Assembly (NCBI RefSeq): GCF_001653795.1
Contig: NZ_CP011515.1
Location: forward strand, 1-64,000
Length of the DNA stretch: 64,000 nucleotides
DNA from: Mitsuaria sp. 7
Lineage (GTDB): Bacteria; Pseudomonadota; Gammaproteobacteria; Burkholderiales; Burkholderiaceae_C
Direction: 5' to 3'
Shown: positions 25,253 to 34,545 of the stretch, piece by piece
Layout of the letters: each line of letters begins with the position of its first letter
How positions within the stretch are numbered: position 1 is the first letter of the stretch
The notes under the pieces: model-generated
What the model saw: the letters and a program-made list of their open reading frames with translations, nothing else
Databases searched by the model: none
What the model was told of the DNA's origin: nothing
Program-made: the position numbers and the translations under genes

Positions 25253-27751
25253 ATGAATCCATTGCGTCCCCGGGCCATCGTCCGGCGTTTTCGTGCCTGG
25301 CTGCTGCTGGCCCTGCTTGCGTTCGGAGCGCCTGCGGCGTGGGCCGCGGACTTCGACGGCAAAGACGTCTGGTGCGTGCGCAACATCTTCTTCATCGAAG
25401 CGTACGGCGGGCTCAATTGCGGCGGCGGTCCCGGCGAAGTGCAGTCCACCATCGTCAGCAAATCGAACGTGGAGCTGGCGAAGCCCGTTCAGTACACCGG
25501 TGGCATGACCCGCACGGGGAAGATGTCGGCGGGTGCTTGTACCTACCTCGACACGGACAGCGGCGGGCATTTGCGCTACCAGTGCGACCTGACGACCGTC
25601 TACACGGACGTCAATGAGAACGTCCCCATCGAGAACGGCACCTTCACGCACAACGGGTGGGCGGAGATCCTCCTCTCCTGCGGAGAAAGCATAGGCACTG
25701 GCACCACGGCCGACGGGTGCAAAGCGATCCGCGAATCCGAGAAGCCGGCTTGCAAGCAATGCACATTCGGCAACCCGGTGAGTCCGCTGGACGGGATGAA
25801 GCATCAGACGGAGACCTTGTTCCGCTGGGGACGGGGGCATGAGTTCACGCTGACTTACGACAGCACGCGTGCCAGCGGGGGCAGCGAGTTCCATCGGCGC
25901 GCGCAGCCTGGTTTCTCCCCGACCTGGTTCGGCAACTTCCACAAGGTCGCCTACTACACGGTCACGCCGGAGCAGAACTACGTGACGCAGTTCAGTCGAG
26001 GCAACGGACGGTTCTCCCAGTTCGCCACGCCGACGCCTCGCCGGGTCAGTCCGCTGGAGGTGGATTCGCCGCCCAGGATGACGAACGACGGCAGCTACCT
26101 CTATTTCGACATCGAAAACGAAGCGATCGAGGTCTTCTCGCCCTACCAGAGCATGTATCACCGCGTGACCTCGACCCGCTACATCGACGGGCGTCGGCTG
26201 GACTACACGTACACGATCACGGACAAGGAACTGAAGCCGCCGCTGCCGGCGGTGGCGTCCGTGAGCGACGAGTCGGGTCGGGGCGTGGGTTTCGAATACT
26301 GCAAGGACAAGCAGCTGGTCTGCAAGGTCAATGGCAGCGGTGGCGTGTTCGAGTTGGACATGTCGGAGGGCGGCCTGGACCGGATCACCTACCCGGACCT
26401 CACGACACGCCGCTACGCCTATGGCGTGCCGGGCAAGCCATGGCTGATCACCGCGCTGTTCGACGAGGACAACTCACAGTACGGCACCTACACCTACGAC
26501 GACGCGGGCCGAGCCATCGGGACGAAGACGGGAAGCACCGGTCCGAGCTGGACCTTCGAATGGATCAAGGCGCCGGTCTGGAACTACCAGTCGTACTACT
26601 CGCCGTACTACCAGGAGATCTACCGCTCCTATTCCTATCCGGAGAACTCGATCGTCAAGATCCACGGCCCCAACGGGTACGAGGAGACGATGGAGAGCGT
26701 GCAGATCGACGGCGCGACGCTGACGGCCGCGCGGCATCTGCCTGCGGGTGCGGGCTCGCCGACATCGGCCGTGTCCTTGACGCATGACGGTGAGGGCAAT
26801 GTCGTGCGCCGCGTGGATGCGAACGGCGGCGTGACCTGCGCGAGCTTCCTGCCGGGGCGGCATGCCCAGGCGAGCCGCGTCGAGGGCCTGGGCGGCGACG
26901 CCAACTGCGCCGGCGTGCTGACCGACGGCGCCGCGCTGCCGGCGGCCGCGCGCAAGGTGTCCACGCAATGGCATCCGGACTGGCGCCGGGCGGTGCTCGT
27001 CGCCGAGCCGCGCCGGATCACGACCTCGGTCTACAACGGCCAGCCCGACCCGTTCAACGGCGGCGCCGTCGCCAGCTGCGCGCCGGCCGATGCGCTGCTG
27101 CCCGACGGCAAGCCGATCGTCGTGCTGTGCAAGCGCGTGGAGCGCGCGACGACCGATGAGACCGGTGCGCAGGGCTTTGCCGCCGGACTGCAAGGCGGCG
27201 TGCCCGCCCGCGGCAACAGCTGGACCTACAACGCCACCGGCCAGGTGCTGACGGCGACGGACGCCAGCGGACGCACCACGGTGATCAACGAGTACTACGA
27301 CGACCGGACCACGGGCCACGCTCCGGGTGACCTCAAGAGCTCGAAGAACGCGCGTGGACACACGACGAATTATTCGAAGTACGACGGCGCCGGCAACCTG
27401 CTGGAGATGACCGACGCGAACAACGTCCTCACCACGTTCACCTACGACCTGCGCCAGCGTCTCACCTCGGTGACCACTGCGGGCGTGACGACGAGCTACG
27501 CGTACTGGCCTACGGGTTTGCTCAAGCGCGTGGACCAGCCGGACAGCAGCTTCGTGAGCTACGAGTACGACGACGCGCACCGGCTGAAGGCGGTGACCGA
27601 CAGCCTGGGCAACCGCGTGGACTACACGGTGGACGCCGCGGGCAACCGCACGCAGGAACAAGCGAAGGACCCGCAGGGCGCGTTGAAGCGGACCATGAGC
27701 CGCACATTCGACGTGCTGAATCGCGCGCAGCAGACGACGGGGAGGGAGTAA
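25253..27751 (+). CDS. RHS-repeat protein, N-terminal half of a split RHS system
   Basis: An 832-residue secreted protein with a Sec signal peptide (LLLALLAFGAPAAWA). A cysteine-rich region (about 35-180) is followed by a DUF6531-like start of the RHS shell (GNPVSPLDGMKHQTETLF) and many YD-repeats (GNVVRRVDANGGVT, TFTYDLRQRLTSV, YEYDDAHRLKAV). It stops without the RHS core or a toxin tail. The next gene starts 3 bp later with its own signal peptide, so the cocoon is apparently made from two chains. The ATG at 25253 has a strong ribosome site. No VgrG or PAAR gene is nearby. Confidence 0.85.
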   Translation: MNPLRPRAIVRRFRAWLLLALLAFGAPAAWAADFDGKDVWCVRNIFFIEAYGGLNCGGGPGEVQSTIVSKSNVELAKPVQYTGGMTRTGKMSAGACTYLDTDSGGHLRYQCDLTTVYTDVNENVPIENGTFTHNGWAEILLSCGESIGTGTTADGCKAIRESEKPACKQCTFGNPVSPLDGMKHQTETLFRWGRGHEFTLTYDSTRASGGSEFHRRAQPGFSPTWFGNFHKVAYYTVTPEQNYVTQFSRGNGRFSQFATPTPRRVSPLEVDSPPRMTNDGSYLYFDIENEAIEVFSPYQSMYHRVTSTRYIDGRRLDYTYTITDKELKPPLPAVASVSDESGRGVGFEYCKDKQLVCKVNGSGGVFELDMSEGGLDRITYPDLTTRRYAYGVPGKPWLITALFDEDNSQYGTYTYDDAGRAIGTKTGSTGPSWTFEWIKAPVWNYQSYYSPYYQEIYRSYSYPENSIVKIHGPNGYEETMESVQIDGATLTAARHLPAGAGSPTSAVSLTHDGEGNVVRRVDANGGVTCASFLPGRHAQASRVEGLGGDANCAGVLTDGAALPAAARKVSTQWHPDWRRAVLVAEPRRITTSVYNGQPDPFNGGAVASCAPADALLPDGKPIVVLCKRVERATTDETGAQGFAAGLQGGVPARGNSWTYNATGQVLTATDASGRTTVINEYYDDRTTGHAPGDLKSSKNARGHTTNYSKYDGAGNLLEMTDANNVLTTFTYDLRQRLTSVTTAGVTTSYAYWPTGLLKRVDQPDSSFVSYEYDDAHRLKAVTDSLGNRVDYTVDAAGNRTQEQAKDPQGALKRTMSRTFDVLNRAQQTTGRE

Positions 27752-27754
27752 GCC

Positions 27755-30037
27755 ATGAATCGCATCAACACAGGCGCGAAGCGCCGGAGTGCTCTCGTGT
27801 CCGCCATGGCCGCGTTCATCGGGTTGGTCGGCGTTGTCGGGCCGGGCGTCCATGCGGCGACGCTGCCACCGCCGCCGGTCTCGCCGGCACCGGTCACCGA
27901 CTACGAGTACGACGCCAACGGCAATCCAACCAAGGCCATCAAGGCCAAGGGCGTCTCGGGCTTCGGCTTCGCGACCACCAACGCGTACGACCCGCTGGAC
28001 CGCCTCAAGACCAACACGGATGCCCGCAATGGCGTGACGCAGCTGGGCTACGACGGCATCGATCAGCTCAAGCAAGTCACGGATCCACGGAACCTCGTGA
28101 CGGCGTACCAGCGCAACGGCCTGGGTGATCTCACGCAGCTGACCAGCCCGGACACGGGGCCGGCCAACATCACGTATGACGCGACCGGCAAGGTACTCAC
28201 GCGGACCGACAGCCGGGGCGTACTGGCGACCTTGGGGTACGACGACCTGGACCGGCTCACCTCGGCGGTGTACACGAAGAGCGGACAGGCGCCCGTCAGC
28301 TACGCCTGGACCTATGACGAAACCGGCACGGGCTTCAGCAACGGCATCGGCCGGCTGACGACGGCCACGTTCCCCGGTGGATCGACCAGGTACGCCTACG
28401 ACTCTTTGGGACGACTGACAACGGTGACGCAGACTGTCGGCACGTGGGTATCTGCCACGCGCTACGGGTATGACGCCGTGGGCCACGTTACGAGCCTCAC
28501 CTACCCGTCGGGCCGGGTGCTGACGATCCAGTACAACGGCGGCCTGCCAGTGAGCATGAGTCTGGCGCCGAACGCGTCGAGCCCGGCTCAGCCCTTGATC
28601 AGCGACATCCAATGGGAGCCATTCGGACCGGTGCGCAGCTGGCAGATGCAGATGACCAACGGGACAAAGTTGCAGGAGCGGGTGCGCGACCAGTTCGGCC
28701 GTCTGGTGCGGTATCCGTTGGGTGCGGTGGTGCGCGACATCACCTACGACGCAGCGGACCGCATCGTCAGCTACACGCACCTGGATGCGGTGACCGGCCA
28801 AGCCACGGCGGCGGCGCAGGCGATGAACCAGAGCTTCGGCTACGACGAACTGGGCCGCCTGACGAGCATCGTCACGCCGTCAAACACCTGGGCGATCGGA
28901 TACGACGCCAATGGCAACCGAACGAGCATGGCGATCAACGGCGCATCCCGCGGCTACACAACCGCGGCCACCAGCAACCGTCTCACGAGCGTCTCCAACC
29001 CCGCGCGGGGCTTCGGCTACGACGCGGCCGGCAACACACTGAGCGACACCGGGCTGGGATACACGGCGACGTATGGGCTGAACAACCGGCTGGAGACGCT
29101 CACGAAGGGCACACTGACCACGAGCTACCAGTACGACGCCAGTGGTCAGCGGCTGCGCAAGGAGCACAGCCTGGGGCTGCGGAACTTCGCCTATGACCAG
29201 GAAGGTCACCTGCTCGGCGAATACAACGCAACGGGCCCGGTGCAGGAGTTCGTGTGGCTGGGTGAAACACCGGTGGCGGTGCTCTTGGGATCGGTGGCGT
29301 CGACATTGCCGTTGCTCGTGTACCCCGACCACCTGAACGCGCCGCGTGTCCTCATCGACAAGAACGACGCCCTGCGCTGGCGCTGGATCAGCGAGCCGTT
29401 CGGCACAGGGCAGCCGGAGCAGGCGCCTTCAGGACTGTCGGTGGTCACGTTCAATCTGCGCTTCCCTGGACAGTTCTTCGACAGCGAGTCGGGTTTGAAC
29501 TACAACTACTTCCGGGACTATGACGGGACGACCGGGAGATATGTTCAAAGTGATCCGATTGGACTGGGCGGCGGAATCAACACTTACGCTTACGTCGGCG
29601 GGAATTCTGTTCAATATATCGACCCGAGCGGACTCGAGGTGTTGGTGTGCTCGAGAAAGGCAAGGGGGATGCCTGGCAATCACGCATATCTTTGGGACAC
29701 GACCACCTCAACCGCGGCGGGCCGGCGAGCAGTTTTCGGAATGTCCATCATTCCAGGAAGAGGGGATGACGAAGCGGGACCTTCAGGAGACGCTTGCCGT
29801 GTCGTGGAGGGGAGCGAAGGTAAAGAGGCAAAGGTCATGGCGGATATGAAAACCTGGGGTAATTGGGGGCTCTGGACTCCGTATGTAGACGACTGCCAGA
29901 ATGCTATCGATAGAGTCCTCTCCGCAAATGATCTGCATAGCCCTGGCGTGCCTGGGGGACGATTTGACGAAATCCTTCCAACACCCAGGCCGACAATTCT
30001 TCCTCCGAGTCCAGCGGCCAACGCACCACGTCGATGA
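27755..30037 (+). CDS. RHS-repeat protein with core domain and variable toxin-like tail
   Basis: A 760-residue protein with its own signal peptide (ends near GPGVHA, residue 35), about 20 YD-repeats, and the RHS core ending YVQSDPIGLGGGINTYAYVGG then DPSGLE (from D623), shortened here. The 137-residue tail after the core is unlike the rest: base composition drops and H643 (NHAYLWD) and C714 (VDDCQNAIDRVL) occur in His-then-Cys order, as in permuted papain-fold hydrolases. Polymorphic-toxin architecture is clear; the catalytic assignment is inference. A putative immunity gene follows. Confidence 0.82.
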   Translation: MNRINTGAKRRSALVSAMAAFIGLVGVVGPGVHAATLPPPPVSPAPVTDYEYDANGNPTKAIKAKGVSGFGFATTNAYDPLDRLKTNTDARNGVTQLGYDGIDQLKQVTDPRNLVTAYQRNGLGDLTQLTSPDTGPANITYDATGKVLTRTDSRGVLATLGYDDLDRLTSAVYTKSGQAPVSYAWTYDETGTGFSNGIGRLTTATFPGGSTRYAYDSLGRLTTVTQTVGTWVSATRYGYDAVGHVTSLTYPSGRVLTIQYNGGLPVSMSLAPNASSPAQPLISDIQWEPFGPVRSWQMQMTNGTKLQERVRDQFGRLVRYPLGAVVRDITYDAADRIVSYTHLDAVTGQATAAAQAMNQSFGYDELGRLTSIVTPSNTWAIGYDANGNRTSMAINGASRGYTTAATSNRLTSVSNPARGFGYDAAGNTLSDTGLGYTATYGLNNRLETLTKGTLTTSYQYDASGQRLRKEHSLGLRNFAYDQEGHLLGEYNATGPVQEFVWLGETPVAVLLGSVASTLPLLVYPDHLNAPRVLIDKNDALRWRWISEPFGTGQPEQAPSGLSVVTFNLRFPGQFFDSESGLNYNYFRDYDGTTGRYVQSDPIGLGGGINTYAYVGGNSVQYIDPSGLEVLVCSRKARGMPGNHAYLWDTTTSTAAGRRAVFGMSIIPGRGDDEAGPSGDACRVVEGSEGKEAKVMADMKTWGNWGLWTPYVDDCQNAIDRVLSANDLHSPGVPGGRFDEILPTPRPTILPPSPAANAPRR

Positions 30038-30059
30038 ACATTCAACATTTTCAGATTCC

Positions 30060-30626
30060 TTGATTCGAATCTTTGCCCTCATCCTTTGGTTGTCGATATG
30101 CCAGTTGGCGTACGGAAGCACGTCTCCGAGTTCGTGCGGACTTTCATCCGTTGAAAAAATCCTGCCAAGCGATTGGAAAATCTATTCGTTAGAGCGTGAG
30201 GTAATTCCCAAGGGACACTATTGGGGGCGCACGGAAGAATACACGGGGCCCAAAGGCGTCGCCGTTCTTGCAATCGGGCCCAACGCGGTGGATTTCGAGT
30301 GGCAAAGTAAGTCGGGCGTTTGGACTCGCGAAGCGCTTGCCAGGGAATCGTTGACGTTGTACTTCATGCCTGCTGCCTATTCGGAGGACCGCATTCGTTC
30401 CCCCAAGGGGCCTCAATCCGCCACCTTGGCCTTCGAAAACCATGGATGTCAGGTGTATGGCTACGTCTCGTTCCAGACCATCGACAGCAAGAGGTTTGAC
30501 ACTCTGCTGAAGGTGGCGAACGCCACACGTTGGGTTGGTGGCCCGACCACCGATCAAGAGCTTTCCTGGCCCACTTGGAAATTGCAGCTCCGTCAAGCCA
30601 TGGGGGCGGGGCTCCAAAACAAGTGA
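30060..30626 (+). CDS. Putative periplasmic immunity protein for the RHS tail
   Basis: A 188-residue product if translation starts at the TTG at 30060, which yields a good signal peptide (MIRIFALILWLSICQLAYG, cleavage before STSPSSC). No ATG in frame gives this. The mature part is not recognised. Base composition is clearly lower in G+C than most of the window, matching the RHS tail. A 9-codon mini-ORF (30034-30063) overlaps the RHS stop at one end and this TTG at the other, which could couple translation. The immunity role is inferred from position only. Confidence 0.6.
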   Translation: MIRIFALILWLSICQLAYGSTSPSSCGLSSVEKILPSDWKIYSLEREVIPKGHYWGRTEEYTGPKGVAVLAIGPNAVDFEWQSKSGVWTREALARESLTLYFMPAAYSEDRIRSPKGPQSATLAFENHGCQVYGYVSFQTIDSKRFDTLLKVANATRWVGGPTTDQELSWPTWKLQLRQAMGAGLQNK

Positions 30627-31155
30627 TTGCTTAGCCCGAGCGGGAACTCCCGCTCGCAACCTGCCGGAGTCTTGAGGTGGCGGCGACACAAGTCGGGATG
30701 ACTTGCTCGCCCTCCTCTTGTCCTTCTTTCGCTGCTTGGACGCACGAACATGGGCGGCCAGCACCATGTGCAGCAGTCTCGCGTCGTCTCTCCGTGAGCG
30801 TCGCGTTGGCGGAGCATCTCGCGGGCTGCCTTCGCGCCCACTTCCGCGTGCCCGGCGCCTCCATTCCGCCTCGTCTGCTGACGGCTTTTTCAAGCCGTTG
30901 CAATGACGTTCCGGCGCACGTTTTCCTCGCTGTCTTTACAGGCCAGATCCCCCTTGTTCACGGGGTCTGCGACCGCCTGAAAGGCAGGCCCGGGACCCAT
31001 TCTTGCTATGGACCCCTGCGAACCCGGGATAGGGGCTTTGAAGCCCTCCGGAACGGGTAAGTTCAGTCATGGTGCAGGGCTACACTCGCCGCTCGCGTAC
31101 GCGTAGAGCACCCCTCGAGGGGCCGCCGGACAGATACAACATCAAGGTCGACACC
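30627..31155. other. 529-bp intergenic region before the exopolysaccharide locus
   Basis: Starts with an inverted repeat CGAGCGGGA/TCCCGCTCG near 30638-30656 that may end the RHS transcript. A small hairpin ACGGCTT-TTTC-AAGCCGT lies near 30884-30901. Open frames on both strands (for example minus 30631-30903) show no recognisable protein and look like compositional artefacts or a remnant. The locus promoter should lie near its right end. Confidence 0.5.
30992..31007 (+). promoter_or_regulatory. Weak sigma-54-like promoter candidate upstream of epsD
   Basis: GGGACCCATTCTTGCT has GG and GC 10 bases apart and a good TTGCT -12 element, but a poor -24 element (GGGACC instead of TGGCAC). It lies about 150 bp before the epsD start. 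Confidence 0.25.
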
Positions 31156-32193
31156 ATGCATGCGATGAGGAATCGGGATCACGGACAACAAGCGCGACAG
31201 GCCAAACCGGCCTTCGCCTCTTTTGCTGCCATCTCCGCCGCCGTACTGGCTACGGCGGTGCTCGCCGCCTGCGGCGGCGGCAGCGGCGCCAAGGCCTCGC
31301 AGACCGCGGCCAAGGTGAACAAGGAAGAGATCACCGTCCACCAGATCAACTTCGTGCTGCAACGCCAGCCCAACGTGAAGCCCGAGCAGGTCGACGCCGC
31401 ATCGCGTCAGATCCTCGAGCGCCTCATCGACCAGGAACTGGCCGTGCAGAAGGCCCAGGACCTCAAGGTCGATCGCGATCCGCGGGTGGTGCAACAGATC
31501 GAAACCGCGAAGCGGGAGATCATCGCCAGGGCCTATGCTGACCGCATCGGCGAGACGGCCACCAAGCCCTCCGACCAGGAAATCAAGCAGTACTACAACG
31601 ACAAACCGGCACTTTTTGCCGAGCGTCGCATCTACAACTTGCAGGAAATCAACATCGAGGCCAAGCCGGATCAGTTCGAAGCGATCCGCGCCAAGCTCCA
31701 GGGGGCCAAGACCCTCCCCGAATTCCTCGAATCGCTCAAGAGCGACAACTTCAAGTTCGTCGGCTCGCAGATCGTGCGCTCGGCCGAGCAGATCCCGCTC
31801 AACAACCTCGACGCGATCTCTCGTCTGAAGGACGGCCAGTTCATCATGAACGGCCAGCCCAACGGCCTCACCGTGCTCTTCCTCGCCGGCTCGCAACGCC
31901 AGCCCGCCACCGAAGCCCAGGCGCGCCCCTCCATCGAGATGTTCCTGCTGAACCAGCGCAAGGCCGAACTGGTCGCCAAGGACATCAAGGCCATGCGCGA
32001 CAACGCCAAGATCGAATACGTCGGCAAGTTCGCCGACATGGCTGCCTCCGCGCCTGCCGGCACCCCGGCAGCGACGCCCGCGTCCACCCCCACTCCCGCG
32101 GCACCGGCCCTCGAGCCCGCCGCCTCCGACAGCCCCACCGGCGCCAGCGGCCCGGTGGACAACAACCTTGCCAAGGGCCTAGGCATCAAATGA
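31156..32193 (+). CDS. epsD: EpsD-family peptidyl-prolyl isomerase-like lipoprotein
   Basis: A 345-residue exported protein of the EpsD family, which accompanies exosortase-type exopolysaccharide loci. The signal peptide ends in a lipobox (AVLAACGGG), so it is probably a lipoprotein. A SurA-like N-terminal helical part (KVNKEEITVHQINFVLQRQP, 20 residues) leads to a parvulin-like region. The last 40 residues are Ala/Pro/Thr-rich. It probably assists folding or assembly of the export machinery in the periplasm. The ATG at 31156 or 31165 could be used. It overlaps epsE by ATGA and is the first gene of the locus. Confidence 0.85.
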   Translation: MHAMRNRDHGQQARQAKPAFASFAAISAAVLATAVLAACGGGSGAKASQTAAKVNKEEITVHQINFVLQRQPNVKPEQVDAASRQILERLIDQELAVQKAQDLKVDRDPRVVQQIETAKREIIARAYADRIGETATKPSDQEIKQYYNDKPALFAERRIYNLQEINIEAKPDQFEAIRAKLQGAKTLPEFLESLKSDNFKFVGSQIVRSAEQIPLNNLDAISRLKDGQFIMNGQPNGLTVLFLAGSQRQPATEAQARPSIEMFLLNQRKAELVAKDIKAMRDNAKIEYVGKFADMAASAPAGTPAATPASTPTPAAPALEPAASDSPTGASGPVDNNLAKGLGIK

Positions 32194-33089
32194 TGAATAC
32201 GCGTCGCTTCCCGATCCTCTCCTTCGCTTCGGCGGCCGCCACCGCCGTCACGGCCGTGCTCGCACTGTCGCTCTCCAGCGGCGCCGTCGCGCAGGCGCCG
32301 GCCCGTCCGGCCGCCGCTTCGACCGTGCCCGCCGCGCCGACCGGCCTGGCCTCCGGCGCCACCGCCGAGTACCGCCTGGGATCGGGCGACGCCATCCGCA
32401 TCAGCGTGTTCCAGAACCCGGACATGCTGCTCGAGACCCGCGTCTCCGAAGCCGGCACCATCACCTTCCCGCTGCTGGGCTCCATCCGCATCGGCGGCCT
32501 GTCCATCAGCGACGCTGAACAGCGCATCGCCGACGGCCTGAAGAAGGGCAACTTCGTCAAGCAGCCGCAGGTCACCATCGTGGTCCTGAAGGTCACCGGC
32601 AACCAGGCCAGCGTGCTGGGCCAGGTGAACCAGCCCGGTCGCTATCCGCTGGAAGTCGCCGACACGCGCCTGACCGACCTGCTGGCCAACGCCCGCGGCG
32701 TGGCCTCCACCGGCGGCGACACGGTCGTGCTGAGCGGCGTGCGCGGCGGCAAGCCCTTCCGCCTGGAAGTCGACCTGCCCACGCTGTTCGGCGCCAACGG
32801 CCGCGAGCAGGACGTGGTCGTGCTCAACGGCGACGTGCTGTGGGTCGACCGCTTCCCGATGGTCTACATCTACGGCGAAGTCCAGAAGCCCGGCCAGATC
32901 CGCCTGGAACGCGGCATGACGCTGCTGCAGGGCCTGGCCGCCGGCGGCGGTCTGACGCTGCGCGGCACCGACCGCGGCATCCGCGTGCACCGCAAGGACA
33001 CGACGGGCAAGGTGCAGGAGATCAAGCCCGCCATGGACGAGGCGCTGAAGGACGGCGACGTGATCTTCGTCCGAGAGAGCCTGTTCTGA
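32190..33089 (+). CDS. epsE: Polysaccharide export protein EpsE (Wza-like)
   Basis: A 299-residue periplasmic/outer-membrane export protein. After a signal peptide (SLSSGAVAQA) comes a Poly_export domain (YRLGSGDAIRISVFQNPDM) and two SLBB segments (VLGQVNQPGRYPLE; YIYGEVQKPGQIRLERGM). It lacks the lipobox cysteine of Wza and should form, or contribute to, the outer-membrane channel with an unseen partner. Two adjacent ATGs exist (32190, 32193). A hairpin directly abutting the next gene's ribosome site follows it. Confidence 0.92.
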   Translation: MMNTRRFPILSFASAAATAVTAVLALSLSSGAVAQAPARPAAASTVPAAPTGLASGATAEYRLGSGDAIRISVFQNPDMLLETRVSEAGTITFPLLGSIRIGGLSISDAEQRIADGLKKGNFVKQPQVTIVVLKVTGNQASVLGQVNQPGRYPLEVADTRLTDLLANARGVASTGGDTVVLSGVRGGKPFRLEVDLPTLFGANGREQDVVVLNGDVLWVDRFPMVYIYGEVQKPGQIRLERGMTLLQGLAAGGGLTLRGTDRGIRVHRKDTTGKVQEIKPAMDEALKDGDVIFVRESLF

Positions 33090-33099
33090 GTTGTGTGAT

Positions 33100-33120
33100 G
33101 CCGGACCGCCAAGGTCCGGC
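33100..33120 (+). promoter_or_regulatory. Hairpin abutting the epsF Shine-Dalgarno
   Basis: GCCGGACC-GCCAA-GGTCCGGC is a perfect 8-bp stem with a 5-base loop. It ends one base before GGAGGAG (33121-33127), the ribosome site of epsF. It could lower or tune translation or mRNA decay between epsE and epsF. Confidence 0.55.
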
Positions 33121-33132
33121 GGAGGAGTGCCC

Positions 33133-34545
33133 GTGACGCCAAGCAAACTGATTTCCATCCTGCGCGCGCGCTGGTCCCTGGTCCTGCTCGTCGTGCTGCT
33201 GACCACGCTGACCGCCTTCGGCGTCAGCCTGATGCTGTCGAAGAAGTACGTCGCCACGGCCTCGGTGGTGGTGGACGCCAAGCCCGATCCGATCTCCGCG
33301 CTGATCTATCCGGGCCTGGCCTCGCCGGCCTTCATGAACACGCAGGTCGACGTGATCAACAGCGACCGCGTCGCGCTGCGCGTCGTGCGCGACCTCCGCC
33401 TGGCGGAAGTCCCCGCGATCCGCGAGCAGTGGCAGACCGCCACCAGCGGCGAAGGCACGATCGAGCAGTGGCTCATCGCCTTCCTGCAGGCCAACATGGA
33501 CGTGAAGCCCTCCAAGGAGAGCAACGTGCTGACGGTGGCCTACCGCGCGCCGGATCCGCAGTTCGCGGCCGCGCTCGCCAACGCCTTCGTCAAGGCCTAC
33601 GTCGCCACGACGCTGGACCTGCGCGTGGACCCCGCGCGCCAGTACGCCGGCTACTTCGACCAGCAGGCCAAGGTCGCGCTGGAGAAGCTCGAAAGCACGC
33701 GCGCCAAGCTCTCCGCCTACGAGCGCGAGCACGGCATCATCGCCACCGACGAGCGCCTGGACGTCGAGAGCAACCGCCTCTCGGAACTGTCCTCGCAGCT
33801 GGTGGCGCTGCAGGCGCTGTCGGCCGAGTCCGGCAGCCGCCAGGGCCAGGCCGCGCGCGGCGCGGACCAGTTGCCCGACGTGCTGTCCAACCCGGTGGTG
33901 ATGCAGCTCAAGTCCGACCTGAGCCGCGCCGAAGGCAAGCTGCAGGAACTCAGCACGCGCTACGGCGACAACCATCCGCAGGTGATCGAGGCCAAGGCCT
34001 CGGTGGCGGACGTGCGCAGCAAGCTGCGCGCCGAGATCGGCCGCGTCAGCGGCGGCGTGACCGTCACCAACAACATCAACAAGCAGCGCGAAGGCGAGAT
34101 CCGCGCCGCGCTGGAAACGCAGCGCGAGAAGGTCGCCAAGCTCAAGGCCGCGCGCGACGACGCCAGCGGCCTGATGCGCGAGGCCGAGAGCGCCCAGCGC
34201 GCCTACGAGAACATCACGACGCGGCTGACGCAGACCAGCCTCGAGAGCCAGACCACGCAGAGCAACGTCAACATCCTGACCGAGGCGGTCGCGCCGTTGA
34301 AGCCCTCGTCGCCCAAGATCCTGCTGAACACGGCGCTGGCCTTCGTCGCCAGCGTGATCCTGGCGGTGGGCCTGGCGCTGCTGCTCGAGATGCGCGACCG
34401 CAAGGTGCGCGATGCCGACGACGTCATGGCCGTGCTGCCGATGCTGGGCGTGCTGCCCGCGCCGGGCCGGCGCGCCTCGGCGCTGCCGACGGCGGAACGT
34501 CGACTGCTCGGGAACTCCGCCCGACCCAGCCGAGGGACCGCCTGA
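33133..34545 (+). CDS. epsF: Chain-length determinant protein EpsF (Wzc N-terminal type)
   Basis: A 470-residue polysaccharide co-polymerase. The first membrane span (about 12-32, LVLLVVLLTTLTAFGVSL) and the last (about 395-415) bracket a long periplasmic coiled coil (about 180-400), with a Wzz-like start (KKYVATASVVVD). The GTG at 33133 is preferred because of the ideal ribosome site GGAGGAG and the family-like N-terminus TPSKLISILRARW. It sets chain length together with the EpsG ATPase, whose gene overlaps its stop (TGATG). Confidence 0.92.
   Translation: MTPSKLISILRARWSLVLLVVLLTTLTAFGVSLMLSKKYVATASVVVDAKPDPISALIYPGLASPAFMNTQVDVINSDRVALRVVRDLRLAEVPAIREQWQTATSGEGTIEQWLIAFLQANMDVKPSKESNVLTVAYRAPDPQFAAALANAFVKAYVATTLDLRVDPARQYAGYFDQQAKVALEKLESTRAKLSAYEREHGIIATDERLDVESNRLSELSSQLVALQALSAESGSRQGQAARGADQLPDVLSNPVVMQLKSDLSRAEGKLQELSTRYGDNHPQVIEAKASVADVRSKLRAEIGRVSGGVTVTNNINKQREGEIRAALETQREKVAKLKAARDDASGLMREAESAQRAYENITTRLTQTSLESQTTQSNVNILTEAVAPLKPSSPKILLNTALAFVASVILAVGLALLLEMRDRKVRDADDVMAVLPMLGVLPAPGRRASALPTAERRLLGNSARPSRGTA

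Noticed and set aside
26474-28801. A 775-codon open frame antisense to both RHS genes
   Set aside because: It lacks any domain, is rich in Arg/Val/His as GC-rich shadows are, and crosses the boundary between two well-supported RHS genes.
30189-30903. Minus-strand open frames downstream of the immunity gene
   Set aside because: Arg/Ser-rich, no domain, and they overlap the immunity gene on the other strand.
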